Shown: positions 18,199 to 28,565 of the stretch, piece after piece
How the letters are laid out: each line of letters begins with the position of its first letter
How positions within the stretch are numbered: position 1 is the first letter of the stretch
Source: Comamonas sp. lk
GTDB lineage: Bacteria > Pseudomonadota > Gammaproteobacteria > Burkholderiales > Burkholderiaceae_C
Reading direction: 5' to 3'
Assembly (NCBI RefSeq): GCF_900564145.1
Contig: NZ_UOOB01000001.1
Span: 2,792,754-2,856,753, forward strand
Length of the DNA: 64,000 bases
The notes under the pieces: model-generated
What the model was told of the DNA's origin: nothing
The model's input: the letters and a program-made list of their open reading frames with translations, nothing else
Databases searched by the model: none
Position numbers and translations under genes: made by a program

Positions 18199-20376
18199 TC
18201 AAAGACCGTTGGCCTTCTTGATCTGCTCGAGCACGTCCTTGGCGCTGGCAGGAATTGGCGTGCCGGGGCCGTAGACGCCCTTGACGCCGGCGTTGTACAG
18301 AAAATCATAGTCCTGCGCAGGAATCACGCCGCCCACGAAGACGATGATGTCGTCAGCGCCTTGTTTTTGCAGCTCGGCAATGATGGCGGGCACCAGAGTC
18401 TTGTGACCGGCAGCCAGGGTGGAGACACCCACGGCGTGCACATCGTTTTCAATCGCCTGGCGGGCGCATTCCTCGGGTGTCTGGAACAGCGGGCCCATGT
18501 CCACGTCAAAACCCAGATCGGCAAAGGCGGTAGCCACCACCTTGGCGCCACGGTCATGACCGTCCTGACCCAACTTGGCAATCATCACGCGAGGGCGACG
18601 ACCCAGGGCTTCGGAGGCGGTGTTGATTTCTTCCTTCAGCTTGTCCCAGCCTTCGGCGGAGTCGTAAGCGGCAGCGTACACACCGGTCACCTTTTGCGTA
18701 TCGGCGCGGTGGCGGCCGTAGACTTTTTCCAGCGCGTCGGAAACTTCACCCACGGTGGCGCGCAGGCGCACGGCCTTGATAGCCAGATCCAGCAGATTGC
18801 CTTGGCCCGATTCTGCTGCCGAAGTGAGAGCAGCCAGCGCTTGTTCCACCTGGGTTGTATCGCGTTTTGCCTTGATATCCTTCAGACGATTGATCTGGCC
18901 GTCGCGCACCTTGACGTTGTCGATTTCCAGAATGTCGACCGGATCTTCCTTGGCCAACTTGTATTTATTGACGCCGACGATGACTTCCTTGCCGGAGTCG
19001 ATGCGGGCCTGCTTTTCGGCGGCGGCGGCTTCGATCTTGAGCTTGGCCCAGCCCGAATCCACGGCCGCGGTCATGCCGCCCATGGCATCCACTTCCTCGA
19101 TGATGGCCCAGGCCTTGTCGGCCATTTCCTGGGTCAGCTTTTCCATCATGTAGGAACCGGCCCAGGGGTCGATCACATTGGTGATGTGGGTTTCTTCCTG
19201 AATGATCAGCTGGGTATTGCGGGCAATACGGGCGGAGAACTCGGTAGGCAGGGCAATGGCTTCATCCAGCGCATTGGTGTGCAGCGACTGGGTGCCGCCA
19301 AAGACGGCTGCCATGGCCTCGATGGTGGTGCGTACCACATTGTTGTAAGGATCCTGCTCGGTCAGCGACCAACCGGAAGTCTGGCAGTGGGTGCGCAGCA
19401 TCAGGCTCTTGGGGTTCTTGGCACCGGTCTTTTGCATGATGCGACACCACAGCAGGCGGGCAGCGCGCATCTTGGCCACTTCCAGATAGAAGTTCATGCC
19501 AATCGCCCAGAAGAAGGACAGGCGGCCCGCAAAAGCGTCAACGTCCATGCCTTTTTCCACGGCGGTCTTCACGTATTCCTTGCCGTCGGCCAGGGTGAAG
19601 GCCAACTCCAGCGCCTGGTTGGCGCCGGCTTCCTGCATGTGATAGCCGGAGATCGAGATCGAGTTGAACTTGGGCATGTTCGCGCTCGTGTACTCGATGA
19701 TGTCGCCGATGATCTTCATCGACGGCTTGGGCGGGTAGATATAAGTGTTGCGCACCATGAACTCTTTCAGAATGTCGTTCTGAATCGTTCCGGAGAGCTG
19801 GTCCTGCGACACACCTTGTTCTTCGGCCGCCACCACATAGCCGGCCAGCACGGGCAGGACGGCGCCGTTCATGGTCATGGAGACTGAGACCTTATCCAGC
19901 GGGATCTGGTTGAAGAGCACCTTCATGTCTTCCACCGAATCGATCGCTACGCCGGCCTTGCCCACGTCGCCCGTCACGCGGGGATGGTCGGAGTCATAGC
20001 CGCGGTGCGTGGCCAGATCGAAGGCCACGGAAACGCCTTGACCGCCGGCAGCCAGGGCCTTGCGATAGAAGGCATTGGATTCCTCGGCGGTGGAAAAACC
20101 GGCGTACTGGCGAATCGTCCAGGGACGGCCCGCGTACATGGTGGCCTGAGGACCGCGAATATAGGGAGCAAAACCCGGCAGCGTGTCGGTGTAGGCCAGA
20201 TCGGCAGTGTCTTGCGCCGTGTACAGAGGCTTGACGGTGATGCCGTCCGGCGTGACCCAGTTCAGATTGTTGATGTCTCCACCGGGGGCCGCCTTGTTGG
20301 CAGCCTTGTTCCAGGCTTGCAGATCAGCAGCGGGAAATTCGGTCTGGCCCTGGGCTGTCGGGTTCTCTTGGCTCAT
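18199..20376 (-). CDS. scpA: Methylmalonyl-CoA mutase (single-chain, B12-dependent)
   Basis: 725 residues. The N-terminal TIM-barrel substrate domain has [20 protein letters not shown] and [16 protein letters not shown]. The C-terminal cobalamin-binding domain has DGHDRG at 605-610 with His607 as the lower axial ligand, followed by [14 protein letters not shown] and VFVGGVIP. It converts (R)-methylmalonyl-CoA to succinyl-CoA, feeding the TCA cycle. Fused alpha-type length agrees with E. coli Sbm (714 aa). It is the first gene of the operon, facing a divergent GntR-type regulator across 132 bp. Confidence 0.96.
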   Translation of the reverse strand: MSQENPTAQGQTEFPAADLQAWNKAANKAAPGGDINNLNWVTPDGITVKPLYTAQDTADLAYTDTLPGFAPYIRGPQATMYAGRPWTIRQYAGFSTAEESNAFYRKALAAGGQGVSVAFDLATHRGYDSDHPRVTGDVGKAGVAIDSVEDMKVLFNQIPLDKVSVSMTMNGAVLPVLAGYVVAAEEQGVSQDQLSGTIQNDILKEFMVRNTYIYPPKPSMKIIGDIIEYTSANMPKFNSISISGYHMQEAGANQALELAFTLADGKEYVKTAVEKGMDVDAFAGRLSFFWAIGMNFYLEVAKMRAARLLWCRIMQKTGAKNPKSLMLRTHCQTSGWSLTEQDPYNNVVRTTIEAMAAVFGGTQSLHTNALDEAIALPTEFSARIARNTQLIIQEETHITNVIDPWAGSYMMEKLTQEMADKAWAIIEEVDAMGGMTAAVDSGWAKLKIEAAAAEKQARIDSGKEVIVGVNKYKLAKEDPVDILEIDNVKVRDGQINRLKDIKAKRDTTQVEQALAALTSAAESGQGNLLDLAIKAVRLRATVGEVSDALEKVYGRHRADTQKVTGVYAAAYDSAEGWDKLKEEINTASEALGRRPRVMIAKLGQDGHDRGAKVVATAFADLGFDVDMGPLFQTPEECARQAIENDVHAVGVSTLAAGHKTLVPAIIAELQKQGADDIIVFVGGVIPAQDYDFLYNAGVKGVYGPGTPIPASAKDVLEQIKKANGL

Positions 20377-20461
20377 GGTGTCTCTCTTGTCCTGTGCGCG
20401 AAACGCGACGAAGTTTTGAGTGGAATTGCGGTGAAGTACCTAGATGTCGCAAGTGTACATT

Positions 20462-20477
20462 ATTCATAATTATGAAT
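20462..20477. promoter_or_regulatory. Perfect 16-bp palindrome between mutase and GntR regulator
   Basis: ATTCATAATTATGAAT is a perfect palindrome, 32 bp before the regulator start and 85 bp before the mutase start. It is the probable operator through which the GntR protein controls both promoters. Confidence 0.65.
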
Positions 20478-20508
20478 TCAAAATATTCAGCATCTACAAT
20501 CGGGCGAC

Positions 20509-21144
20509 ATGACAAGAAAAACTTTGACCCCCAGCGCACTGTATGAACAAGTGGCGGAGCAGTTGCGCCAGCGCATCTTTCAGCATGAGCTGGAGCCGGG
20601 CGCCTGGATTGACGAACTCAAGCTTGCCGAGGAATACGGCATCAGCCGCACGCCTTTGCGCGAGGCGCTGAAAGTGCTGGCTGCCGAAGGCCTGGTCACC
20701 ATGAAGGTGCGCCGCGGCGCCTATGTGACCGAAGTCTCGCCCAAGGATATTGCCGACGTCTACCACCTGCTGAGCTTGCTGGAAGCAGATGCTGCCAAGG
20801 TCGTGGCCGATACGGCCAGCGACGAGCAACTGGCCGCTTTGCATGAAACCCACCAACAGTTGGTGGACAACACCGAGGACGCGGATCGTTTCTTTGAGCT
20901 CAATGAGAGCTTTCACATGCAAATCCTGGACTACGCAGACAACCGCTGGCGCGATCAGCTGGTGGCCGATTTGCGCAAGGTCATGAAGCTCAATCGCCAC
21001 AAGTCGCTGTTCAAGCAAGGCCGTATCAAGGATTCGCTGGCTGAGCACGAGGCCATCATGTCCGCTTTGCTGCAGCGCAATGGAGACATGGCGGCGACGG
21101 CAGTACGCGAGCATTTCAGCAATGGGCTGGTAGCCGCCACCTAG
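20509..21144 (+). CDS. GntR-family (FadR/FCD subgroup) transcriptional regulator
   Basis: 211 residues. The winged HTH (about 5-70) contains LYEQVAEQLRQRIF, LAEEYGISRTPLREALKVL and GLVTMKVRRGAYVTEV. The C-terminal all-helical FCD ligand domain includes LLEADAAKVVAD, FFELNESFHM and LAEHEAIMSALLQRN; Asp/His residues there fit a metal-dependent effector pocket. Members usually repress catabolic operons and are released by a carboxylate or CoA-linked metabolite. Divergence from the mutase gene and the palindrome between them suggest it governs the propionyl-CoA operon; the effector is unknown. Confidence 0.88.
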   Translation: MTRKTLTPSALYEQVAEQLRQRIFQHELEPGAWIDELKLAEEYGISRTPLREALKVLAAEGLVTMKVRRGAYVTEVSPKDIADVYHLLSLLEADAAKVVADTASDEQLAALHETHQQLVDNTEDADRFFELNESFHMQILDYADNRWRDQLVADLRKVMKLNRHKSLFKQGRIKDSLAEHEAIMSALLQRNGDMAATAVREHFSNGLVAAT

Positions 21145-21380
21145 CCGCAGCAACACGGCTTGCGCGCAGCGTCACCTCGCCCACGCTTTAAGTGGCGTGT
21201 ACGCCCAGCCCAGATCCCGCCGCAAATGCCGCGCATGGCTTGGTAAGACGATTCTGATCGCGCGTCAGTTTTATCCTGCAGACACAAACACCTACATATT
21301 TCACTAGCTGAAATTACCCATTTTGTGGGAAGCTATAGATGTAACTGAATGCTCGATACATTCCTACAGGATTTCTCGTA

Positions 21381-22937
21381 ATGCTGGCCCACTTTTTCTG
21401 GAGCGGTCCCTCAGATATGCCCCCAACCATGGGCGAGCATGATCTATGGCTGGTTCTGCTCTCGTTTCTGGTCAGCGTGATTGCTTCCAGCCAGGCCTTG
21501 CGCCTGGCTGCATTGGCGCAAAAAGCCGTTACACCACAGTTGCGCATGCTGGCCATTGGCAGCGGCAGTCTCAGCCTGGGCGCCGGTATCTGGGCCATGC
21601 ACTTCATTGCCATGCTGGGATACACCCTGCATGCCGATGTGAAATATGACCTGCCGCTGACCATACTCTCCATCTTCCCTGGCATTGCTGCTTCGGCCGT
21701 GGTGCTGGCGCTGCTGGCCAGGCCACAGCTGCAGCGCTTGCCGCTGATTCTGGGAGGAATTTTGGTGGGCCTGGGTATCGCCGCCATGCATTACAGCGGC
21801 ATGGCTGCCATGCAAACGCATTCGCCACACCAATACTCCGCCCCCTGGTTTACGCTGTCGCTGCTGGTGGGTATTGCACTGGCCATGTTGGCACTCTGGG
21901 TACGCTTCGGTCTGGCGAGCGCTGATCTATCGCATTCGCTGGCCCGCAAGATGGGGGCATCCATCATCATGGGCGGCGCCATAGCCGGCATGCACTACAC
22001 CGCCATGCTGGCCTTGCGCGTAAGCGATGGGTATGAGAGTGCGCTATATGAGCAGATGCCTGGCGACGACTCTCAGGTTCTGGCCCTGACGATTGCCCTG
22101 GTCGCACTGGGCGTAGGCAGCCTGATCGTTCAGGCCAATGCCTTGCTGCATTACCGCTCACGCTGGATGATTGAAGACATGAATGCCGCCCATCTGCGTG
22201 CCCTGGTGCAAATGGCCGCAGACGGCATTATCTGCATAGACACCTGCGGCATCGTGCTCGATTACAACCCTGCCGCACAGCGCATCTTTGGCTGGAGCGC
22301 GCAGGAGGTCATAGGCCGGAGCGTGAAAATGCTCATGCCCGCTGCCCTGGCCGATCAGCACGACCACTATGTCTTGCAGCACGAGAAAATTCAGCAAGAC
22401 GGCGGTCCTCCGCTCAAGGACAAGGTCTCGGAAGTGCTGGCCCAGCACAAGGACGGCACGCTGATTCCACTGCGCCTGGCGCTCAGCCAGGCCGACGCCC
22501 GCGGGCAACGCATGTATGTGGGCATCTTGACGGATCTGAGCGAGCAGAAGAAGACCGCACGCGATCTGCGTATTGCCGTCACCGTGTTTGAGCACAGCTA
22601 CGAAGGTGTGGTGGTGCTGGATGCCAACCGCCGCGTGGTGGACATCAATCCGGCCTACGAGCGCATGAGCGGCCTGTCGCGCAAAACCGCGCGCAACAAG
22701 GAATTTTCGGCCCTGTACATCGATATCGCCGATGATGCCGGCGCCACAGCGAGTGTTTCCAGCATCTGGACCGAAGTGCTGCGTACCGGCCACTGGCAAG
22801 GCGACTGGAAGCTGTTGCATACCGGCAACCCGCACCACCTGTCCATCACCGCCGTGCGCGATGAACATGACCGGGTACACCACTACATCGGCGTTTGCTA
22901 TGAAGGTATCAGGCAGCAGCAATCCGTCGCTCATTGA
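21381..22937 (+). CDS. MHYT-PAS-PAS membrane sensor without output domain
   Basis: 518 residues. Seven membrane segments in the first about 245 residues carry three MHYT-type motifs (MHFIAML at 73, then MHYSGMA and MHYTAML), a membrane sensor module proposed to bind a metal and sense a gas. Two PAS domains follow: one from about 260 (LVQMAADGIICIDTCGIVLDY, IFGWSAQEVIG) and one from about 395 (HSYEGVVVLDANRRVVDINP). The chain stops after the second PAS, with no GGDEF, EAL or kinase domain, although most MHYT-PAS proteins have one. It may signal through a partner or be a truncated relic; the frame is intact. No neighbour on either side suggests a partner. Confidence 0.85.
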   Translation: MLAHFFWSGPSDMPPTMGEHDLWLVLLSFLVSVIASSQALRLAALAQKAVTPQLRMLAIGSGSLSLGAGIWAMHFIAMLGYTLHADVKYDLPLTILSIFPGIAASAVVLALLARPQLQRLPLILGGILVGLGIAAMHYSGMAAMQTHSPHQYSAPWFTLSLLVGIALAMLALWVRFGLASADLSHSLARKMGASIIMGGAIAGMHYTAMLALRVSDGYESALYEQMPGDDSQVLALTIALVALGVGSLIVQANALLHYRSRWMIEDMNAAHLRALVQMAADGIICIDTCGIVLDYNPAAQRIFGWSAQEVIGRSVKMLMPAALADQHDHYVLQHEKIQQDGGPPLKDKVSEVLAQHKDGTLIPLRLALSQADARGQRMYVGILTDLSEQKKTARDLRIAVTVFEHSYEGVVVLDANRRVVDINPAYERMSGLSRKTARNKEFSALYIDIADDAGATASVSSIWTEVLRTGHWQGDWKLLHTGNPHHLSITAVRDEHDRVHHYIGVCYEGIRQQQSVAH

Positions 22938-23185
22938 TGACAGGTTGCGATTGCCGGATATTGCTATTAAATAAGTAGCTATATTCGGATATATCTATTG
23001 GTCTTGCAGGCTATTTTCTCTATATTTTCAGCGCAGCAGGTCGTGGATGGCCCGGGCAGGTCGCGGCGTCTGCCGGCCTTAGCGCACAAGCAGCTATTAT
23101 TCCGGGAGCTGCAGGATTAGCTGCAACGGCATGTCGCCCGGCAGCTGGCTCGCTCCAAGTTCGCCCATCTCCCAGGATTCGACCC

Positions 23186-25144
23186 ATGACAAATTCCACT
23201 GCCACCGCCGTGCTGGAAATGGCCAATCTGCCGGCCTCCATCACCCAGGCACAGACTTTGCCGCAATTGCTGGCGCTGCGCGTGAGCGAAACACCCGAGG
23301 GCGAGGCTTACCGTAGTTTTGACGAAAGCCGCCAGCAATGGAGCAGCTTGAGCTGGAAGCAGACGGAGGAACGTGTGCTGCAATGGTGCAAGGCACTGGC
23401 CGCCCAGCAGCTGCCTGCTGGCGCGCGCGTAGCCATTTTGCTGCCCAACGGCCTGGATGCCATGACCATGGACCAGGCCAGTCTGCGCTGCGCCCTGGTA
23501 CCGGTGCCGCTGCACGCCATCGATAACGCCGGCAGTGTGGCCTATATCCTGGCCGATTCCGGTGCCTCCTTGCTGCTGGTGGCCGACGCCAAAGCCTGGC
23601 AAAAAATATGCGCCACGGGCCAGAGCCTGCCCGAGCTCAAGGCCGTCATCCTAGCCCCTCAGGGCAAGGCGGCAGAAGAGGGCTACGACGCTCGGCGGCT
23701 GGTCGATGAAAACGCGTCGCCAGAAATACAGGCATTGCAGCAAATACCGCTGCTTCCTCTATCTCAGTGGCTAGCCAAGGGCCGGGAACAAAACAGGCCC
23801 TTGCCTGCGCCGCCGGCCGAAGAGGACCTGGCAGGCATCGTCTACACCTCGGGTACCACAGGCAAGCCCAAAGGCGTGATGCTGACCCACCGCAATGTGG
23901 TCAGCGACCTGCATGCCGTCATGCAACGGGTACAGGCTTTTCCCAGCGATGTGTTTCTCTCGTTTCTGCCGCTGTCGCATACCTTTGAACGCACCACGGG
24001 CTACTACCTGGCGGTGGCCTGCGGCTCCTGCGTGGCCTATGCCCGATCGGTGGCTCAGATTGCCGAGGACATGAAGACCGTCAAGCCTACGGTGCTCATC
24101 TCCGTACCGCGCATCTATGAACGCGTGAATGCCAAGATTGTCGAGGCGCTGGCCAAATCGCCATTCAAGCACCGGCTTTTCAACGCTGCCGTGGCTGTAG
24201 GGTGGAAGCGTTTTTGCCAAGCCCAGGGCATCAAACCCGAAGCGGCTGCTGCCGAAGCTGATACGGACACCGGTGGCTGGATGCAGCATCTTCCCTGGTG
24301 GCTGCTGCAAATACTGGTTGCCAAGCCGCTGCTGGCCCAGTTTGGCGGGCGCTTGCGCGCCGCCGTCAGTGGTGGCGCACCGCTGTCGGCCGCCAACGCC
24401 CGCGTATTTCTGGGCCTGGGTCTGCCCTTGATACAGGGCTATGGCATGACGGAAACAGCGCCTGTCGTGGCGGCCAATGCGCTGGACGACAACCATCCGG
24501 CCACCGTAGGCCGGGCCTTGCCCACCGCCGAGTTGCGCATCGGCGAAGACCGCGAGCTGCAGATTCGCGGCCCCATGGTGATGCGCGGCTACTGGAACCG
24601 CCCCGAAGACACGGCCAAGACCTTTACCGCAGACGGCTGGCTCAAGACCGGCGATCAAGCCGTCATGGAAGACGGACGAGTTCGGATTCAAGGGCGCATC
24701 AAAGAGATCATCGTCACCTCTACTGGCGAGAAAGTGCCGCCCAACGATGTGGAGCAAGCCATCATGGCCGATCCGCTGTTCGAGCAAGTCCTGATACTGG
24801 GCGAAGACCGGCCCTTCATCGCCTGCATCGCCGTGGTCAACACCACAGAATGGCAGGCCATGGCCCAGGCGCAGGGCCTGGACGCCTCAGACCCTGCCAG
24901 CCTCAACCACTCGGCGGCAGAACGCGAAGCCTTGGCCCGTATCGAAAAGCAGACCCGCAGCTTTGCCCGCTATGCCGTGCCGCGCGCAGTGCATCTGGTT
25001 CAGGAGCCCTGGACGATTGACAACAGTCTCATGACCCCTACCCTCAAGCTCAAACGCAAGAACCTGATGGCCTATTACGAGCAGGACATCGAGACCATGT
25101 ACGGGAAACCAGTCGATCGCTGGAAAAACAGCGTGGTTGTTTGA
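23186..25144 (+). CDS. Long-chain-fatty-acid-CoA ligase family (AMP-forming)
   Basis: 652 residues, matching the long-chain acyl-CoA synthetase (FAA1/FadD15-like) branch of ANL enzymes. The P-loop-like A3 motif IVYTSGTTGKPKGVMLTH lies near residues 217-236, followed by FLSFLPLSHTFERTTGYY, QGYGMTETAPVV (A5) and GWLKTGDQAVMEDGRVRIQGR with a final KEIIVTSTGEKV. It activates fatty acids with ATP to acyl-AMP and then acyl-CoA. No signal or membrane anchor is seen. It stands alone and ends in a hairpin terminator; chain-length preference cannot be inferred. Confidence 0.9.
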   Translation: MTNSTATAVLEMANLPASITQAQTLPQLLALRVSETPEGEAYRSFDESRQQWSSLSWKQTEERVLQWCKALAAQQLPAGARVAILLPNGLDAMTMDQASLRCALVPVPLHAIDNAGSVAYILADSGASLLLVADAKAWQKICATGQSLPELKAVILAPQGKAAEEGYDARRLVDENASPEIQALQQIPLLPLSQWLAKGREQNRPLPAPPAEEDLAGIVYTSGTTGKPKGVMLTHRNVVSDLHAVMQRVQAFPSDVFLSFLPLSHTFERTTGYYLAVACGSCVAYARSVAQIAEDMKTVKPTVLISVPRIYERVNAKIVEALAKSPFKHRLFNAAVAVGWKRFCQAQGIKPEAAAAEADTDTGGWMQHLPWWLLQILVAKPLLAQFGGRLRAAVSGGAPLSAANARVFLGLGLPLIQGYGMTETAPVVAANALDDNHPATVGRALPTAELRIGEDRELQIRGPMVMRGYWNRPEDTAKTFTADGWLKTGDQAVMEDGRVRIQGRIKEIIVTSTGEKVPPNDVEQAIMADPLFEQVLILGEDRPFIACIAVVNTTEWQAMAQAQGLDASDPASLNHSAAEREALARIEKQTRSFARYAVPRAVHLVQEPWTIDNSLMTPTLKLKRKNLMAYYEQDIETMYGKPVDRWKNSVVV

Positions 25145-25148
25145 CATT

Positions 25149-25177
25149 AGGCCCGCTTTAGCGGGCCTCTAGTTTTT
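25149..25177 (+). terminator. Terminator after the acyl-CoA ligase
   Basis: Eight-base stem AGGCCCGC/GCGGGCCT around a TTTA loop (25149-25168), then TCTAGTTTTT. Confidence 0.75.
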
Positions 25178-25555
25178 AGGTCGAGTTGTGCCTTTTCATT
25201 TTTTAGGTCTGCCAATCACCTACATGTAAGTTACATTAAATATTAAAATACGCTGACGAAATTGGCGTTGCCTCGAAACTCCAGGTCCAAGATGCGTTGA
25301 GCTCCCAGAGCGTGACGCTGCAAACACAGGTCTTGCTACTTGGTTGCTTTGCAGGCACACCTCGCATTGCGGTATTTCTGTACTAACCTGGCTTTGTCCA
25401 GCGCGGTCTGCCACCTCGACTCAATCACCAATCGCCGATGGACCAAGTCGTGTGCGCCACTCTGTGCCCTGTCGTGCTGCCACCAACAGATCGCGGGATC
25501 TATGCCAGCAATACTCGAAAACTCTCAGACCCGACAACGGCCTGGGGCCCCTCCG
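25178..25555. other. Intergenic stretch without recognisable genes
   Basis: Between a terminator and the 3' end of a convergent VOC gene. Short frames exist but none has a ribosome site or protein-like composition. Nothing further was recognised. Confidence 0.5.
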
Positions 25556-25954
25556 CTAGCCCTCTCCGCCGGCCGGCGCCAAATCTTGGTGTATGCAGAG
25601 ATAGTTGCCCTCGGTATCTTTGAACCAGGCAGCTTTCTCGGACCCCAGCACGCAAACATGGTTGAGGGTCTTGAAGTCCGGAAAGTCGTAGTCCTCGAAC
25701 ACCACTCCCCTGCCCTTGAGCTCTTCGACGCTTGCGGCAATGTCCGAGACCTGGAAACTGATGGCCGTATGTTCCGCTTTGGTGCCACCGGGCTTGGGAA
25801 ACAATGCCAGTGCACTGCCGCCGACCATATAGACAAACTTGCCGTCGGGGCGTAACACCCCACGCGTCAAGCCCAGACAGCCTTCATAGAAGGCCCGGGC
25901 GCGATCCATATCCATCACCGGCAGCATCGTCGTCACAGCACAATGGGTCAGCAT
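25556..25954 (-). CDS. VOC-family (glyoxalase/bleomycin-resistance fold) protein
   Basis: 132 residues with AAAGGAG before the ATG. Single two-module VOC domain: TTMLPVMDMDRARAFYEG CLGL at the start, LALFPKPGGTKAEHTAISF in the middle, and WFKDTEGNYLCIHQ at the end. His62 (EHTAISF) is a candidate ligand, whereas the first and last ligand positions are not classical (the C-terminal motif has H rather than E). The family covers isomerases, dioxygenases and antibiotic-binding proteins, so the substrate is open. It is isolated, convergent with the acyl-CoA ligase. Confidence 0.75.
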   Translation of the reverse strand: MLTHCAVTTMLPVMDMDRARAFYEGCLGLTRGVLRPDGKFVYMVGGSALALFPKPGGTKAEHTAISFQVSDIAASVEELKGRGVVFEDYDFPDFKTLNHVCVLGSEKAAWFKDTEGNYLCIHQDLAPAGGEG

Positions 25955-26158
25955 AAGAGCTCCTTTCGCCCGAAGCTGCCATAGCGCAGCCGGTAAGCCG
26001 AGCAGCCCAAGCTTAGTCCTCGCTTTGCCATTGCACTAGCCACCGCCACCGCAAATGAACTGGACGACATAGACTTTACGACTGGCCACATGCCTACCCG
26101 CTGCAGATAGGGAGAGCGCAGAAGCACGCAGCATCTGCCCCCTCCCCTCAAGCCTCGA

Positions 26159-27895
26159 TCAGCGAGCGGCCTGATAGACCGACTGGCCTTCGACGATGGT
26201 CTCGAGCACCTTGATGTCCTTGATGGCCATGGGATCGACCTTGGCGAGGTTATCGGACAGAACCACCATGTCCGCGTACTTGCCGACTTCGATGGAGCCC
26301 CGCTCTTTTTCCTCAAAGTTCTGGTAGGCGGCGTTGATCGTCGTCGCGCGTAAGGCATCGGCGACTGGAATACGCTGCTCCGCGCCCAGGACCACGCCGC
26401 TGGTGGTCGCGCGGTTCACGGCAGACCAGATCAGGCGCATGGGCTCCATGGGCACGATGGGCGTGTCCGTGTGGATGGTGTAGACCAGACCCCGCTCCTT
26501 GGCCGAGCGCGCCGGGCTGATGCGTGATGCCCGATCCGGGCCGATGAAGATGTCGCGGTGACGGTCACCCCAGTAATAGGTGTGCAGCACAAAAAAGGAG
26601 GGGATGGCAGCCAGACGCTTGACCTCGTCCAGCTGATCCTCTCGCATCATCTGCGAGTGGATCAGGACTTGCCTGGCATCTTTGCGCGGCGATGCCTCCT
26701 GCGCCTTGCGGTAGGCATACAGCACATCGTCGATGGCCGCATCGCCATTGGCGTGGATCATGATCTGGCGGCCGGATTCGTGCACTTTCAGCACTCTTGC
26801 CGCCAGATCTTCGCGGGTAAAGCGCGGAAATCCACGGTAATGCGTGTCGCCGTGAAAAGGCGTGTGGTAATGCTCGCCCAGATAGCCGGTATAGCCCTGG
26901 ATCGAGCCGTCCGAGAACTCCTTGACCCCGCCAACCTTGATCTTGCCGCTGCTCAGCTTCACCTTGTCCACGGCGTCCATGGTGTCGAAGCCGCTCCAGG
27001 TCACCACACGGATAGGCAGTTTTCCGGCCAACGCCGTCTCATCAAGCATCTTCAACAGGGCGGGCGTGGTCGCTGCACCGTGGTTGGCCGTCGTGACACC
27101 GTGCGATGCGTACCATTGCCCGGCCAGGCGAATGCCTTCGCGCTGCTGGGCGTCGGTCAACGCCGGCCGGATTTTGGCAACCAGGTACAAGGCCGTCTCC
27201 TCCAGCACACCATCGGGCTCGCCCTTGGCATTCTTGCGAATGACTCCTCCCTCAGGGTTGGGAGTGCTGGCCGTGATGCCCGCCAGGGCCAGCGCGGCGC
27301 TGTTGGCGACGGCGAGGTGGCCCGAGACATGGGTCAGGAAAATCGGCTGTGTCGCCGAAATCTGGTCGAGATCGGCGCGCGTGGGATGGCGCTTTTCGGC
27401 CAGCAAAGTGTCGTCGTAGCCCGAGCCGCTGACCCACTCCTTGGCACCAACCTTGGCCTGCTGGGCCTTGAGCAGCGTCACAATGTCGCCGATGTTGCGC
27501 ACCGTGCCTATGGGCGGACTGTTCAGATCGGCCACAAAAGTGCCCGTCAATTTGGCGACGGCAAAGTGGCTGTGCGCGTCATAGATGCCGGGGATCATGG
27601 TCTTGCCCTGCAGGTCCACCACCTTGGTGTTGGCTCCTATAAATCCGGCAATGTCTTTGGCTGCGCCCACGGCCAGAATTTTTCCGTCACGTATGGCCAC
27701 GGCCTCGGCCTGCGCATTGCTCTGGTCTACCGTCAAAATATTGGCGTTGGTGTAGACAAGCTGGGCTTCTGGCTTGGCGGCTTCTTTGCCCGCGCAGGCG
27801 GTCAGCGCAATGCTGGCAATAAGAGCCAGTCCCAGGTAGTTACGGCTGCGCTCGCTCGGCCTCGATGGTTGAAGCAAGCTGGTATCTGGATGCAT
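26159..27895 (-). CDS. YtcJ-like amidohydrolase, predicted lipoprotein
   Basis: 578 residues. A lipobox with Cys34 (SIALTAC) predicts export and lipid anchoring. The amidohydrolase_3 domain follows: LVYTNANILTVDQ, MIPGIYDAHSHF with metal ligands His108 and His110, QIMIHANGDAAIDDVLYA, YTIHTDTPIVPMEPM, and a C-terminal sheet ending GSIEVGKYADMVVLSDNL. The family hydrolyses amides, often N-formyl or N-substituted small molecules. The natural substrate is unknown. An outer-membrane or periplasmic location is less common than the cytosolic form and suggests scavenging. It is transcribed alone. Confidence 0.85.
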   Translation of the reverse strand: MHPDTSLLQPSRPSERSRNYLGLALIASIALTACAGKEAAKPEAQLVYTNANILTVDQSNAQAEAVAIRDGKILAVGAAKDIAGFIGANTKVVDLQGKTMIPGIYDAHSHFAVAKLTGTFVADLNSPPIGTVRNIGDIVTLLKAQQAKVGAKEWVSGSGYDDTLLAEKRHPTRADLDQISATQPIFLTHVSGHLAVANSAALALAGITASTPNPEGGVIRKNAKGEPDGVLEETALYLVAKIRPALTDAQQREGIRLAGQWYASHGVTTANHGAATTPALLKMLDETALAGKLPIRVVTWSGFDTMDAVDKVKLSSGKIKVGGVKEFSDGSIQGYTGYLGEHYHTPFHGDTHYRGFPRFTREDLAARVLKVHESGRQIMIHANGDAAIDDVLYAYRKAQEASPRKDARQVLIHSQMMREDQLDEVKRLAAIPSFFVLHTYYWGDRHRDIFIGPDRASRISPARSAKERGLVYTIHTDTPIVPMEPMRLIWSAVNRATTSGVVLGAEQRIPVADALRATTINAAYQNFEEKERGSIEVGKYADMVVLSDNLAKVDPMAIKDIKVLETIVEGQSVYQAAR

Positions 27896-28565
27896 ATGAA
27901 GTCTCTGATCGATTCAATTCCAATGGCCGCCAGCTGCCAGCTGGCCATTGCGCGTTTGACACACAGGCGCAGCTATGCGCTGAGCCTGGTCAATGGATAA
28001 AGAGGAAAGGCGCCTGCCAATGCTGGCCGTTCGTTGGCCTGCTCGGCAGGGCCGGTGTGCTGTCGCGGATGGCGTAGCGGTCCGTGGGCTTGACCGGCAG
28101 ATGTGCCGATGCACCATCGCTTGTGTATGAGCGGATGCAAGTCCAGTGTGTCAAGGCTATGGCAAGCGCTCGTAATTGCTTTGCGGGAATACCCGAGATT
28201 CCGCTGCTTTGCAGAAGCTTTTCAGCCCATTCAGCCTTGACGCCCCAAGCCAACACCTCGCCAAGCTCAGCCTTCTCCAATTGGCTAGCGGGCATTCTGT
28301 GGGCAAGCCTCTTGCGTTTTAGCTTGCCCTGGCCAAAGCCTTGCGAGTGAAAGTTTGCGCCTCTGTGTGCACAATACTACCCTTATCCTTTAGACGGATC
28401 CGGGCTGCACATGCGCTCTGGCCGTCCGCTCTCTTCCTGGCTGTAGTCGTCCCCTGCTGCCAGTGCTACATGCTGTTTTCGTAGCACTGCCTGTAGCACT
28501 CAGGGACATGAATCGGGGTTTTGGGGCGTTTTTCAGGGTGCTGAATCAGTGCTGCAAGCCCTCGA
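27896..28565. other. 670-bp intergenic region, no gene recognised
   Basis: Lies between two divergent genes. A 101-codon minus-strand frame (27990-28295) has a helical first half, but no ribosome site and no recognised family, and reads more like degraded coding DNA. No tRNA cloverleaf was found. Confidence 0.45.

Noticed and set aside
27990..28295. 101-codon minus-strand frame in the 670-bp gap
   Set aside because: No ribosome site, no family and a low-complexity second half; kept only as a note on the gap.
28350..28565. A tRNA gene upstream of dusA
   Set aside because: No acceptor stem/T-loop pattern (GGTTCGAATCC-like) was found on either strand.
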